Assembly (NCBI GenBank): GCA_902362375.1
Contig: CABIVS010000002.1
Location: 20,462 to 84,461 of the forward strand
DNA from: Bacteroidaceae bacterium
Lineage (GTDB): Bacteria; Bacteroidota; Bacteroidia; Bacteroidales; Bacteroidaceae
Direction of reading: 5' to 3'
Length of the DNA stretch: 64,000 bases
The notes beneath the pieces are model-generated. The model did not search any database, was not told where the DNA came from, and saw only the letters and a program-made list of their open reading frames with translations. Positions 8,701 through 18,097 of the stretch are shown here, in pieces; the first letter of the stretch is position 1, and every line of letters starts with the position of its first letter. The position numbers and the translations under genes were made by a program.

Positions 8701-8925
8701 AAAGATGCCAAGTACTTGCGTCTGAAAACGCTTACCGTGTCTTATAACTTCCAGTTTCCTTTCATGAAGAGATTAGGATTGAACACCTGTCAATTGGCAT
8801 TCAGTGGTTACAATCTGTTGACGTTTACCCCATACCTTTGGGGAGATCCGGAAGCAACAGCAAGTAATGCACCTTCCTATCCATTGACTAAGACCTATAC
8901 AGTGAGTTTGAAATTAGGATTCTAA
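5731..8925 (+). CDS. SusC-like TonB-dependent transporter (RG-I operon, first pair)
   Basis: ATG 5731 is preferred over GTG 5722 because MNKKNLIKGTALPVALFFSFALL gives a clean signal peptide. Domains in order are a carboxypeptidase-regulatory-like module (GTVVDDKGEPVIGANVVV, about 45-120), the TonB plug (IQVDGVERSMNDIDPNEIE, ILKDASATAVFGVRGANGV, about 125-250), and a 22-strand-type barrel to the terminal Phe (TVSLKLGF). Length (1064 residues) is normal. With the next gene it forms an outer-membrane complex importing oligosaccharides. Linkage to PL11 at the operon end points to RG-I fragments. The substrate is inferred from neighbours only. Confidence 0.95.
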   Translation: MNKKNLIKGTALPVALFFSFALLPSFGNQGQVFAAMDVVQQQGFIKGTVVDDKGEPVIGANVVVESTNIGTITDIDGVFKVNVRPGTKLKISFIGYSDQIVAAKKDMRVVLVEDATALQEVEIVAYGMQKKVTMTGAIASVKSEALTRTSVGSVSNVLGGQMTGLTTVQYSGEPGSDAADIFIRGKATWADSTPLIQVDGVERSMNDIDPNEIESISILKDASATAVFGVRGANGVILITTKRGREGKAKISFTTSASVLMPTKMVETANSYDYATFYNQMRANDGKEAMFSDAVIQKFKDGSDPIRFPSINWVDYIMGDATLQSQHNVNISGGTDKVRYFISAGAYTQGGLFNEFQLPYNISYQYRRFNYRSNLDMDVTKTTTLSFNVAGNVNSSDKPRTSQGSSGMVKNIYYATPFKSAGFVNDKLVYTTTDSYDDGMSLPFTGDIDPFTYYGGGATRTSNNSLNADLVLDQKLDFITKGLSFKLKGSYNSSFTVYKYLSGGTEMTYNPVLSSEGIVNLRPVDGSKYTDVSYSSGTGKSRDWYMEAGLNYNRSFGNHNVGALLLYNQSKEYYYSNTEYPDVPRGYVGLVGRVTYDWKNRYMIEANMGYNGSENFAPDKRFALFPAGSVGWVMSEENWFQRAKPFVSFLKLRASFGLVGNDKISGSRFMYTADPYSVNLNDLTNRYASSSGSGGYGYFFGTDGLNVTTSKGAYEKSKNNPDVSWEKAFKQNYGMDINFFDDRLSATIEYYKEHRWDILLQDGTAPGMLGFTTPYSNLGEVKNWGWELSLKWNDRIGKNFRYWAGINLSYNQNEIIERKESPQDYDYQYLKGHRIGSRSQYVFWRYYDESTPELYEKTFNRPFPTHSVDLKNGDAVYVDLNGDRQIDSNDMSYDYGFTDDPEYMVGLNFGFAWKNWEVNTQWTGAWNVSRMISDVFRQPFVSSATKTGGGLLAYHLTNTWTTENPSQNAEYPRATWDNADNNYATSTLYEKDAKYLRLKTLTVSYNFQFPFMKRLGLNTCQLAFSGYNLLTFTPYLWGDPEATASNAPSYPLTKTYTVSLKLGF

Positions 8926-8946
8926 CCGTTTTTAGAAAGAAAAAAT

Positions 8947-10965
8947 ATGAAACAACGATATAAATGGCTCGTCAGAGCAGTGATAGGGGGGATTCTTTGC
9001 ATAGGTTCTGTATCCTGTGTGGACGAAATTAAATTTGGAAATAGCTTCCTTGATAAAGCACCGGGCGGAACGGCTACTAAAGATACGGTGTTTAACAGTG
9101 CTACCTATACGCGTCAATTTCTGAATTCCTGCTACAGTCGCCAATATTATGGACTGCCTTATGGAAATAGCTCGAATGTCGATTTCCCGGACTCATCTAA
9201 TCCTTATCTGGGAAAGTTTGATGCGTTGACTGACTGTTGGCAACTTCATTATGAGTCTACTACCATTTACAATAGTTACTATAGTGGTACACACACAGCC
9301 AATTATGGAACGCGTGGTGATATCTTTGGGTACACTCGTGAGGTAGTGTGGCAGGTTGTACGCTGGTGTTGGTTGTTATTGGAGAATGTGGATAATGTAC
9401 CGGGTATGAGCGATACAGAAAAAACAAAGATAAAAGCAGAAGCTAAGTGTATAATGGCTGCCCGCTATTTTGATATGTTCCGCCATTACGGAGGATTACC
9501 ATTAGTTTACGAATCATTTTCCGGAACAGAATCAAGCTATAACTTACCGCGTGCTACTGTGGAGGAAACAGTAAAATATATGATTAACCTGTTGGATGAA
9601 GCTATTAATTCAGGAGGGCTTGAATGGGCTTATACAGGAGCGGATGCTACTACTGAAACGGGACATTGGACAAAAGCCGGAGCGATGGCTCTGAAGTGTA
9701 AAATCTGGCAGTTTGCTGCTTCTCCTCTATTTAATGCCAGCCAGGGATATGCAGGCGGAAGCAGTGAAGCTGAACAACAACATCTGGTGTGGTACGGAAG
9801 CTATCGTTCAGAACTTTGGGACAACTGCTTGGCAGCCTGCAAGGAGTTCTTCAACGCTATGGCAGTGAATGGATTCTATCAGCTGAAAGAAGCAACTGGT
9901 GATACTCCTGCTGATTACCGCTATGCTTATCGTATGGGATATGTATTGCTGAATAGTCCCGAAGTGTTACACTCTGTCCGTGTAAATGGGTATGAGACAA
10001 CCGGTGGTTCTTCAAGTTATTTCTGGCATGCCTGGTGTAACAATGGTCGTAATTCATATACCCCCACACAAGAATATGTGGAAATGTTTCCTTGGGCAGA
10101 TGGTACACCTTTCGATTGGGATAAGACTGAAGCAGAAGGTAAGTTGGACGAGATGTTCCTGAAGGGGACTTTTAAAGATGGGGAACAAACACTTTCAGAT
10201 CTTGATTTAACACGTGACCCACGTCTATATGAATCGGCGATAGTGAACAACGTACCTGAAAATCTAGGATGGTCTTCTGCCAGCATGAGTGGTGACCCGT
10301 GGGAGCTTTGGGTAGGCGGCTCGGATGCCGGAACAAGCTCTTTCCTGGAGAGTGGACGTTTTGCCACCGGTTACGAGAATATGAAATACTACTTGAGTGA
10401 TAGCGATTATAATCGCCAGGGGGTACATTGGGTATATCTTCGTTTGTCCGACCTTTATTTGACTTATGCAGAAGCATTGCTTCAAGCCAACAATGATCTT
10501 CAAGGAGCTGTAAACCAAATTGATATTGTGCGTGCTCGTGTCGGACTGCCCGGACTCGTGAAATGTAATCCCGACAAGAATCTGCTTTCTGACAAAGACG
10601 CTTTACTGGAAGAACTATTGCGTGAACGTGCCTGTGAACTAGGTATGGAAGATAGCCGTTACTTTGACTTGGTTCGTTACAAACGTGCCGATCGATTCGA
10701 AACTCCTTTGCATGGATTGCTGATCTATCGTTTGGATAGTAATGGTTCACCTATAGAGAAAGCATGGCGTGAAGGATCTGATAAAACAACAAGTAAGAAT
10801 GGCGGTGCTTTGCAGCCTGTAAAGTTTAGTTATAAAAAGTTCCAATTGAAAAACAGAACGCGTGTCTGGTGGACAAAAGGTTTTGATTCCAAGTGGTACC
10901 TTTCTCCGTTCCCACAGAGTGAAATCAACAAAGGATATGGGTTGATTCAGAATCCGGGATGGTAA
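8947..10965 (+). CDS. SusD-like surface lipoprotein (first pair), unusually long
   Basis: It starts 21 bases after the SusC gene. The signal ends in a lipobox-like GSVSC, then the SusD-type N-terminus (NSFLDKAPGGTATKDTVF), TPR-like helices including AEAKCIMAARYFDMFRHYGG, and the closing QNPGW typical of RagB/SusD proteins. At 672 residues it is well above the usual 500-600, with extra loops in the middle. It is the glycan-capturing lid on the SusC barrel encoded before it. Family assignment is firm; the ligand is probably an RG-I oligosaccharide by context. Confidence 0.94.
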   Translation: MKQRYKWLVRAVIGGILCIGSVSCVDEIKFGNSFLDKAPGGTATKDTVFNSATYTRQFLNSCYSRQYYGLPYGNSSNVDFPDSSNPYLGKFDALTDCWQLHYESTTIYNSYYSGTHTANYGTRGDIFGYTREVVWQVVRWCWLLLENVDNVPGMSDTEKTKIKAEAKCIMAARYFDMFRHYGGLPLVYESFSGTESSYNLPRATVEETVKYMINLLDEAINSGGLEWAYTGADATTETGHWTKAGAMALKCKIWQFAASPLFNASQGYAGGSSEAEQQHLVWYGSYRSELWDNCLAACKEFFNAMAVNGFYQLKEATGDTPADYRYAYRMGYVLLNSPEVLHSVRVNGYETTGGSSSYFWHAWCNNGRNSYTPTQEYVEMFPWADGTPFDWDKTEAEGKLDEMFLKGTFKDGEQTLSDLDLTRDPRLYESAIVNNVPENLGWSSASMSGDPWELWVGGSDAGTSSFLESGRFATGYENMKYYLSDSDYNRQGVHWVYLRLSDLYLTYAEALLQANNDLQGAVNQIDIVRARVGLPGLVKCNPDKNLLSDKDALLEELLRERACELGMEDSRYFDLVRYKRADRFETPLHGLLIYRLDSNGSPIEKAWREGSDKTTSKNGGALQPVKFSYKKFQLKNRTRVWWTKGFDSKWYLSPFPQSEINKGYGLIQNPGW

Positions 10966-11003
10966 TGAGGCAACAAATATGAATAACGATATTAGATAAT
11001 GAT

Positions 11004-14000
11004 ATGAAGAAATATAAGATTCTGGTACTGGCTCTGTTGGCATGTTTAAGCATTCCGGGTGGAGCACAGAATACTGACAACAATATTACAGGTGTTGTTG
11101 TAGACAAATGGGGAAATCCTGTGTATGGAGCATCCGTACAAGTAGCAGGTTTACCGTCTGTCAGAGTAGAGACCGACAAGAATGGTAAATTTGAGATTGC
11201 TGCCGAGGCAGGGCGGAGTTTACAGGTGGTGACATCGGATAAAGGTTCTACCACTGTAAAGGTGGAGAAAAACGGAAAACCAGTGAGGATAGTGATGGAT
11301 TATGGAGCGGAAACAATTGATGTAGGAGCCAATCGTACATTCACCCGTCACGAATCAACTGCAGCGGTTTCTACTGTGTATAACGAGGAATTCAACAAGC
11401 GTGCCTCAAAGGATATTTCTAATTCTCTTTTCGGACAAGGACTGGGACTAACCACTTTGCAAAATGCAGGTAACTACTCCACCGTGGAGCCTACCTTTTA
11501 TATACGTGGCTTGCAGAGCTTGTCAAGCAGTTCACCGCTTATATTGGTAGATGGTTTGGAACGTGATATGAGCTTGATAACCCCGGAAGAAGTAGAATCA
11601 GTATCTATATTGAAAGATGCTGCCGCGGTAGCATTATATGGATACAAAGGTATTAATGGTGCTGTCCTGGTGACTACGAAACGTGGTAAGTATAACACCA
11701 GAGAAGTGAACTTTACTTACGACCACGTGACGAATTTCCAAGTGCGTCGTCCGGAGTTTGCGGATGCTGCAACCTATGCTGAAGCAATCAATGAAGCACG
11801 TGGCTATGAAGGATTGAGCGCACGTTATACTTCGGATGAAATTAATATGTTTCGTAATGGAACGGTGACAGGAAGCGGTATTGGTGCAAATATATCTGCC
11901 ATGCTTCCTTATCTTTATCCGAATGTGGACTGGATTGATGAAACATTCAAAAACACAGGTATCTCAAATAAATATACCATTGAGTTCCGAGGTGGAGGTA
12001 ATAAGTTTCGTTACTACACGATGGTTGGATTACTAACCGATAAAGGTTTCATAAAGAATGCCAATATGAACGATGGATACTCTACGCAAGATAAATATTC
12101 TCGTGCCAACTTGCGTTCGAATTTGGATATCGATTTGACGAATACGACTAAATTGAAGTTGAATATTCTGGGTACATTGGCGGAATCAAGTCGTCCGGGA
12201 GCTTCGGCAGATTTGTGGAATATGGTTTACTCATTGCCTCCCTCTGCTTTCCCCGTACGTACAGAAGATGGAACTTGGGGTGGTAATTCCACTTGGGCAG
12301 GCACATTAAACCCTGTGGCACAGTCACAAGGCGCGGCCTATAGTAAGGGACATACACGTAGTTTGTTTGCTGATTTGACTTTATCACAAGACTTATCCGG
12401 TTTCGTAAAAGGATTAGGAGTTGATTTGCGTTTGGCCTATGACAACTATTCGTCTATCTGGGAAGACCATAGTAAGACTTATTCTTATAAAGGGTATACG
12501 GCCAGTTGGACAGACCCTAGTGCCGGTGGTCCGATGTATACTACTGTTACGGGTGGTACGCCTAGCGAAATGTCAACCAGTGCTAATACAAACGATTGGA
12601 CACGCCAGTTTAACTTTTCCGGTAATATTAACTACAACCGCTCGTTTGGTAAACATGATCTCTATTCTCAATTGAAGTGGGAGTATGAATATCGTGACAG
12701 TTACGGGTTAAACACTACCATCTACCGTCAGAATGTGTCATGGTATACTCACTACGGGTTCAATAAACGGTATTATGTAGATTTGGCACTGTTGGGGTCT
12801 GAATCGAGCCTGTTGGCACCGGGACATAAGTGGGCTTTTTCACCCACCATCTCTGCAGCTTGGGTGCTTTCGGAAGAGAACTTCCTGAAGAACACTTCGT
12901 GGATTGACTTATTAAAACTACGGGCTTCATTTGGTGTTATCAATGCCGATTATCTTCCTAAAGATGGAAGCAATACGGTTTATGACTATTGGGATCAGAT
13001 TTATTCGACTTCCGGTACAATGTATCGTTTTGATTCCGGTTACAACTCTGCTTTCGGAAGTACGTATGTCAGTCGTTTAGCAACTGTAAACTCTACCCAT
13101 GAAAAGGCTTATAAATATAATGTAGGTATTGATGCCACCTTGTTTAAAGGGTTGAATTTGACGTTGGAAGGCTATTATCAACGTAGAAAAGATATTTGGG
13201 TATCTTCCGAAGGGCAGTATTCCACGGTATTAGGTATGGATGCTCCTTTTGAGAACGCAGGTATTGTAGATAGTTGGGGCACGGAGATTGGTCTGGACTA
13301 TACCAAACGGATAGGTAATTTAGTTTTTAACATCGGAGGTAATTTTGCTTGGAATCGGAATGAGATTAAAGAACAGTTAGAAGAACCACGTCTATATAAC
13401 AATTTGGTGCAAACCGGTCATCGGTTGGGACAAGTTTATGGAATGATAGCAGAGGGCTTTTTCAAAGATAAAGAGGATATAGCAAATAGTCTTACACAGA
13501 ATTTCAGTACGGTAGTACCAGGCGATATTAAATATAAAGATGTAAATGGTGATGGCATCATTGATTCCAACGACCAGACAGCTATTGGATATAGCACTAC
13601 TGCTCCTGAAATTTATTATTCATTCCATTTGGGAGCTGAATGGAAAGGACTTGGTTTCGATGCCATGTTCCAGGGCGCTGGTAATTACTCTGCCGTATTG
13701 AATACAAAAAGCGTGTTCTGGCCATTAATCAGCAACTCGTCTCTTTCTACTCACTATTATGAAAATCGTTGGACGCCGGAGAATCAGAATGCTAAATATC
13801 CGCGTCTGAGTTCAGAAAGTAATGCTAATAATTATCAGACTAATACCATTTGGCTGGCTGACCGTTCATTTTTGAAATTACGTAACCTGGAAGTTTACTA
13901 CAAATTTCCCAAACGTTTGATGGAGCGTACTAAAATATTAGGTAGTGCCAAGTTGTATGTCCGTGGAGTAGACTTACTTTGTTTTGACCACATTGATGTG

Positions 14001-14075
14001 GCGGATCCGGAATCTTACGGTGCGACAAACCCGCTGAATAAGAGCGTGGTAGTTGGTGTGATAATAGGTTTTTAA
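11004..14075 (+). CDS. SusC-like TonB-dependent transporter (second pair)
   Basis: This 1023-residue protein has a signal peptide (MKKYKILVLALLACLSIPGGAQ), a divergent N-terminal regulatory-like domain (ITGVVVDKWGNPVYGASVQV), a plug with LILVDGLERDMSLITPEEVE and ILKDAAAVALYGYKGINGAV, and a barrel ending VVVGVIIGF. The linker before the plug lacks the common EVVVxGYG phrase and reads YGAETIDVGANRTFTRHEST instead. A second, different SusC/D pair in one operon suggests import of two size classes or structures of the same polymer. Confidence 0.94.
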   Translation: MKKYKILVLALLACLSIPGGAQNTDNNITGVVVDKWGNPVYGASVQVAGLPSVRVETDKNGKFEIAAEAGRSLQVVTSDKGSTTVKVEKNGKPVRIVMDYGAETIDVGANRTFTRHESTAAVSTVYNEEFNKRASKDISNSLFGQGLGLTTLQNAGNYSTVEPTFYIRGLQSLSSSSPLILVDGLERDMSLITPEEVESVSILKDAAAVALYGYKGINGAVLVTTKRGKYNTREVNFTYDHVTNFQVRRPEFADAATYAEAINEARGYEGLSARYTSDEINMFRNGTVTGSGIGANISAMLPYLYPNVDWIDETFKNTGISNKYTIEFRGGGNKFRYYTMVGLLTDKGFIKNANMNDGYSTQDKYSRANLRSNLDIDLTNTTKLKLNILGTLAESSRPGASADLWNMVYSLPPSAFPVRTEDGTWGGNSTWAGTLNPVAQSQGAAYSKGHTRSLFADLTLSQDLSGFVKGLGVDLRLAYDNYSSIWEDHSKTYSYKGYTASWTDPSAGGPMYTTVTGGTPSEMSTSANTNDWTRQFNFSGNINYNRSFGKHDLYSQLKWEYEYRDSYGLNTTIYRQNVSWYTHYGFNKRYYVDLALLGSESSLLAPGHKWAFSPTISAAWVLSEENFLKNTSWIDLLKLRASFGVINADYLPKDGSNTVYDYWDQIYSTSGTMYRFDSGYNSAFGSTYVSRLATVNSTHEKAYKYNVGIDATLFKGLNLTLEGYYQRRKDIWVSSEGQYSTVLGMDAPFENAGIVDSWGTEIGLDYTKRIGNLVFNIGGNFAWNRNEIKEQLEEPRLYNNLVQTGHRLGQVYGMIAEGFFKDKEDIANSLTQNFSTVVPGDIKYKDVNGDGIIDSNDQTAIGYSTTAPEIYYSFHLGAEWKGLGFDAMFQGAGNYSAVLNTKSVFWPLISNSSLSTHYYENRWTPENQNAKYPRLSSESNANNYQTNTIWLADRSFLKLRNLEVYYKFPKRLMERTKILGSAKLYVRGVDLLCFDHIDVADPESYGATNPLNKSVVVGVIIGF

Positions 14076-14097
14076 TCACTAAAAACAATGCGAAAGA

Positions 14098-15810
14098 ATG
14101 AAACTGAATAAATTGATATATAGTGTTCTGGGCATCTTTGCTCTTTCCTCTTGCGCGGACAATATGGAATATAAAGAATACAGTAATTATGACGCGAATT
14201 ATGTGAAACGTACTTTTGGTGATGTGGGCGGTTTAGTGTCCAACATTTATCAAGAACTCGACACTGACTTCGGTAACTATAGCGGGGCTGTTTTAGGCTC
14301 TGCTACGGATGAAGCGGAATATGCCTATACAGGAAATTCGATTGAGTATTTCTACAATGGTTCCTGGAGTCCGACAAATGCACAAAGCAGTATGTGGACT
14401 GCCTGTTATAAGGCTATTGCCGATTGTAATCTTTATTTGGAAGAGTTTACGGGACTGACTTTTTCTGATTATGAACAAATATCAGATTATAAAGCGGAGA
14501 TGTACCGTTATAACAATTACCAATATGAAGTTCGTTTTTTGAGAGCTTATTTCTATTTCAATCTGGTGCGACAATACGGTGATGTTCCTTTTACGGATCA
14601 TGTATTGTCAACGAGTGAGGTCAACTCACTCACTCGTACACCTGCGCAAGATATTTTTGATTACATCATTTCCGAATGTGATGCAATAAAAAATGATATT
14701 ATCCCTGACTATACCAAATTGGGAGATTTAATGCCTTCAGGTGAATCAACAGAGACAGGTAGAGCTAACAAACGTGCTGTGTTGGCACTCAAAGCGCGTA
14801 CTGCCCTTTATGCAGCGAGTCCATTGTTTAATCCGGACAATAATAAAGAATTATGGTATCGTGCTGCGACGGCAAGCAAAGAACTGATTGATGCTTGTGA
14901 CGAAGCCAAGATGAAATTAATCAGTGAATATGAAACTCTGTGGAGTGCAACAAGCTATAATGATGCTATTGATGAACTTATTTTTGGAAAACGCGCTTCG
15001 ACCGGTACCAACTCATTCGAAAAATATAATTTTCCCATTGGATTGGAAAATTGTAAGGGAGGAAACTGTCCTACACAAACGTTAGTAGATGCATACGAAT
15101 TTCAGGCAACCGGTTTGAGACCGGATGAAACTACTGGTTATGATAAGAATCAACCTTATTATGAAGGACGTGACCCGAGATTTGAAAAAACAATAGCTAA
15201 AAATGGCGATACAAAGTGGCCGAACTGGAATGAAACAGCTTTGGAAACCTATACGAGTGGAGCAAATGGTGAACCTTTAAGTGGAGGTACTCCTACCAGT
15301 TACTATTTGAAAAAGTATTGTCAGGCTGCGGTAAATACAACTTCTGCAAGTGCTTCTACATCTTATCATACATGGATTACGTTCCGTTTGGGTGAGTTTT
15401 ATTTGAACTATGCGGAAGCATTGTTCAAGTATTTCGATAATCCTTATACAAAAGATCCTGAATTTGGAGTTTCTGCCAATGATATGGTGAATAAGACTCG
15501 TATTCGGGTTAAAATGCCGGAATTTCCTACCGGTATGACTAATGCAAATTGGTGGAAGAAGTATAAAAATGAACGTATGGTAGAGCTTGCTTTTGAAGGA
15601 CATCGTTTTTGGGATGTACGCCGTTGGAAAGAAGCAGATACTTATTTCAAGAGTATTGATGAAATGAAAATCACTAAAAATTCAGATGGTTCATTTAAAT
15701 ATACTCGTAATACGGTGAGTCGGCAGTGGGATGACAAGATGTATTTATTCCCGATTCCGCAGAGTGAAAGAGGGAAGAATCCTAACTTAGTGCAAAATCC
15801 GGGATGGTAA
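14098..15810 (+). CDS. SusD-like surface lipoprotein (second pair)
   Basis: This 570-residue protein has lipobox ALSSC, TPR-like helices (RFLRAYFYFNLVRQYGDVPF), the C-terminal helix-rich part (RMVELAFEGHRFWDVRRWKEAD) and the closing NLVQNPGW, all typical of SusD/RagB. It follows its SusC by 22 bases and precedes the PL11 gene by 29, so the three are very probably translated from one mRNA. Confidence 0.95.
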   Translation: MKLNKLIYSVLGIFALSSCADNMEYKEYSNYDANYVKRTFGDVGGLVSNIYQELDTDFGNYSGAVLGSATDEAEYAYTGNSIEYFYNGSWSPTNAQSSMWTACYKAIADCNLYLEEFTGLTFSDYEQISDYKAEMYRYNNYQYEVRFLRAYFYFNLVRQYGDVPFTDHVLSTSEVNSLTRTPAQDIFDYIISECDAIKNDIIPDYTKLGDLMPSGESTETGRANKRAVLALKARTALYAASPLFNPDNNKELWYRAATASKELIDACDEAKMKLISEYETLWSATSYNDAIDELIFGKRASTGTNSFEKYNFPIGLENCKGGNCPTQTLVDAYEFQATGLRPDETTGYDKNQPYYEGRDPRFEKTIAKNGDTKWPNWNETALETYTSGANGEPLSGGTPTSYYLKKYCQAAVNTTSASASTSYHTWITFRLGEFYLNYAEALFKYFDNPYTKDPEFGVSANDMVNKTRIRVKMPEFPTGMTNANWWKKYKNERMVELAFEGHRFWDVRRWKEADTYFKSIDEMKITKNSDGSFKYTRNTVSRQWDDKMYLFPIPQSERGKNPNLVQNPGW

Positions 15811-15839
15811 ATGATTATTAAACAAAAAAGGTACTGAAT

Positions 15840-17930
15840 ATGAAGAAGATATTATATACAATGGGATTGTTGAGCTTGCTGATGTCAGGTGCTTGCTCAG
15901 AAAGTGATCCTATAGTCGACGACAGTAATAATTCAAACCAACCGGAGGAAGTCTTGCCAGACTTGCCGACGGAGGTAATCACAGGTAGTCGCGCAATGTG
16001 GGTTAGTTATGATCCTATGTCAAGTTCTGATGTAAACAATGCAACAGGTATTTCGTCTGCATTAATAAGTTGGAGATTACTGTTGACTGATCCGGCGAAT
16101 ACGGCTTTTGATATTTATAAATCGGAAAATGGTGGTATAGAAGTAAAGCTGAATGAGGAAGCGATTACAAATACTACTTGTTGGACGGATGCAGATATTG
16201 ATCCGGATAAGAATAGTTATTATCGAGTGACACTGGCCGGTCAGACAGAAACGCTTTGTGACTATACCTTTACCTCTCAAATGGCAACCAAATTCTATCA
16301 TGAAATTGTCCTAAATACGAATGTGCCGGATTTATCATTAACATACTCTCCGGATGATATTCAGGTAGGCGATCTGGATGGTGACGGTGAATTGGAAATT
16401 GTTGTGAAAAGAGAACCGTATGACGGAGCTAATCAAGGTGGATGGCGCAATGGTACCACTTTGCTTGAAGCGTATAAGATGAACGGTACGTTATTATGGC
16501 AAATAGACTTAGGTATAAATATTCGTTCCGGTTCGCATTATACTTCTTATATATTATATGATTTTGACGGAGATGGCTTGTGTGAAATCGCATTCCGTTC
16601 GTCCGAAGGAACGAAGTTCGGTAATGGTAAACAAATTACTGATGCGAATGGAAATGTGAATGATTATCGTATACGTGACACGAATGGTGTGGGTTGGTAT
16701 TCGGGAGCAAGCCTGTATACAACTTGTGGATTGATATTGGAAGGCCCTGAATATATTTCTATTTGCCGTGGATATGACGGTTGCGAAATCACGCGTGTTA
16801 CTAATATACCTCGTGGCAAAGAAGATGAATCTAAAACCTCTCGTGCTCAATATTGGAATAGCTATTGGGGGGATGATTATGGAAACCGTATGGACCGCTT
16901 CTTTATTGGTGTGGCTTATCTGGACGGTATACCAGACGAAACAACTGGTGTAAGAACAGCCAATCCCAGTCTGATTATCAGTAGGGGTATTTACGCGAAT
17001 TGGCAGGTGTGGGCATTCGACTTGAAAGGAGGCGAACTGGTGAATCGTTGGAAATTTGATACAGCTGACCATGATGATAAATGGAAAGCGATGTGTTCAC
17101 ATTGTTTCCGTGTGGCTGATTTGGATGGTGACGGAAAGGATGAAATATTATATGGATCAGCAGCTATTGACGATAATGGAGTAGAACTATGGTGTACGGG
17201 AAATGGTCATGGCGACTGTTTGTATGTGGGTAAATTCATTCAAGACCGTGCAGGATTACAAATTGTTGCTTGTTTTGAGGAAGAGGAAACTTACAGTACA
17301 CAAGGGCTTGGATACGGTTGTCAGGTGATTGATGCGCGAAATGGAAACCTGATTACCGGACATGGAGCAGGTAAAAATGGTGATGTGGGACGTTGTATTG
17401 TAGCAGATGTAGATCCGGATAGTCCGGGATTTGAATATTATTCGTCTTTGCAGTCGGGTATGTACAGTTGTAGTAGTGGTGGAGTGGTTGCTACTGATTA
17501 TCCGAAAGGAATTGGTAGTGGTGTGATGTATAATGCTGCTATTTATTGGAGTGGCCAGCCGACTAGAGAAATGTATGACCGTGCTTGTGTTGTTAGTTAC
17601 AAGAACAATCCGGATGTAAACAAGACAAATAAAAATCGTTTGGTGTATTTCGGTATTTATGGTGCTAACGACGGAAATCACAGTACGAAATATAATCCTT
17701 GTTACTATGGCGATTTCCTCGGTGATTATCGTGAAGAGGTCATTTTAGGTTCGAGTGATGGTAAGTCTATTTATATATTCTCGACTAACCATCCTACGAC
17801 TCATCGTTTACCTCATTTGATGACAGACCACACTTATGATATGTCTCAAGCTATGCAGAATATGGGATATAACCAGGGGACTAATTTAGGTTACTACGTC
17901 GGTGCAGAAACGATGAAGAATGCAGAATAA
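15840..17930 (+). CDS. Rhamnogalacturonan lyase, family PL11, predicted surface lipoprotein
   Basis: PL11 enzymes cut the Rha-GalA backbone of RG-I by beta-elimination in a Ca2+-rich eight-bladed propeller. This 696-residue protein has lipobox MSGAC followed by an acidic, Ser/Asn-rich stretch suited to surface export. It then has the fibronectin-like N-terminal domain and propeller with repeated Ca-binding DLDGDG motifs (VGDLDGDGELEIVVK, YDFDGDGLCEIAF, VADLDGDGKDEILYG). Like YesW it ends near NQGTNLGYYVG. Compared with the periplasmic PL11-GH105 at 25216, the lipid anchor suggests this is the outer-surface endo-lyase. Last gene of its operon, followed by a strong terminator. Confidence 0.93.
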   Translation: MKKILYTMGLLSLLMSGACSESDPIVDDSNNSNQPEEVLPDLPTEVITGSRAMWVSYDPMSSSDVNNATGISSALISWRLLLTDPANTAFDIYKSENGGIEVKLNEEAITNTTCWTDADIDPDKNSYYRVTLAGQTETLCDYTFTSQMATKFYHEIVLNTNVPDLSLTYSPDDIQVGDLDGDGELEIVVKREPYDGANQGGWRNGTTLLEAYKMNGTLLWQIDLGINIRSGSHYTSYILYDFDGDGLCEIAFRSSEGTKFGNGKQITDANGNVNDYRIRDTNGVGWYSGASLYTTCGLILEGPEYISICRGYDGCEITRVTNIPRGKEDESKTSRAQYWNSYWGDDYGNRMDRFFIGVAYLDGIPDETTGVRTANPSLIISRGIYANWQVWAFDLKGGELVNRWKFDTADHDDKWKAMCSHCFRVADLDGDGKDEILYGSAAIDDNGVELWCTGNGHGDCLYVGKFIQDRAGLQIVACFEEEETYSTQGLGYGCQVIDARNGNLITGHGAGKNGDVGRCIVADVDPDSPGFEYYSSLQSGMYSCSSGGVVATDYPKGIGSGVMYNAAIYWSGQPTREMYDRACVVSYKNNPDVNKTNKNRLVYFGIYGANDGNHSTKYNPCYYGDFLGDYREEVILGSSDGKSIYIFSTNHPTTHRLPHLMTDHTYDMSQAMQNMGYNQGTNLGYYVGAETMKNAE

Positions 17931-17960
17931 GAAGAACTTTATTTGAAAGATTAGTTTGTA

Positions 17961-18003
17961 AAAAAGAACAATCCGACCATTTTGTCGGGTTGTTCTTTTT
18001 TTC
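17961..18003 (+). terminator. Strong Rho-independent terminator closing the 2990-17930 operon
   Basis: A 17-bp stem (17961-17977 with 17984-18000, one G-T pair) has a 6-base loop and ends in a T-run. It separates the SusC/D/PL11 operon from the PL26 gene. Confidence 0.9.
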
Positions 18004-18020
18004 ATATTTGCACAAATCGC

Positions 18021-18073
18021 CATATAAATGGATGATATTCCATTTCTTTATTAATCGGCTCTCCTTATTTTTG
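18021..18073 (+). promoter_or_regulatory. PL26 promoter with operator-like element
   Basis: The -7 box TATTTTTG is at 18066-18073. The 26-base operator-like element is at 18021-18046 (core TGGATGATATTCCATT), with its CCAT 26 bases upstream of the -7 box. The TTTC at its 3' end falls where a -33 box would lie. Confidence 0.6.
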
Positions 18074-18097
18074 CAGTGTGACATAGCTTATTGACGT

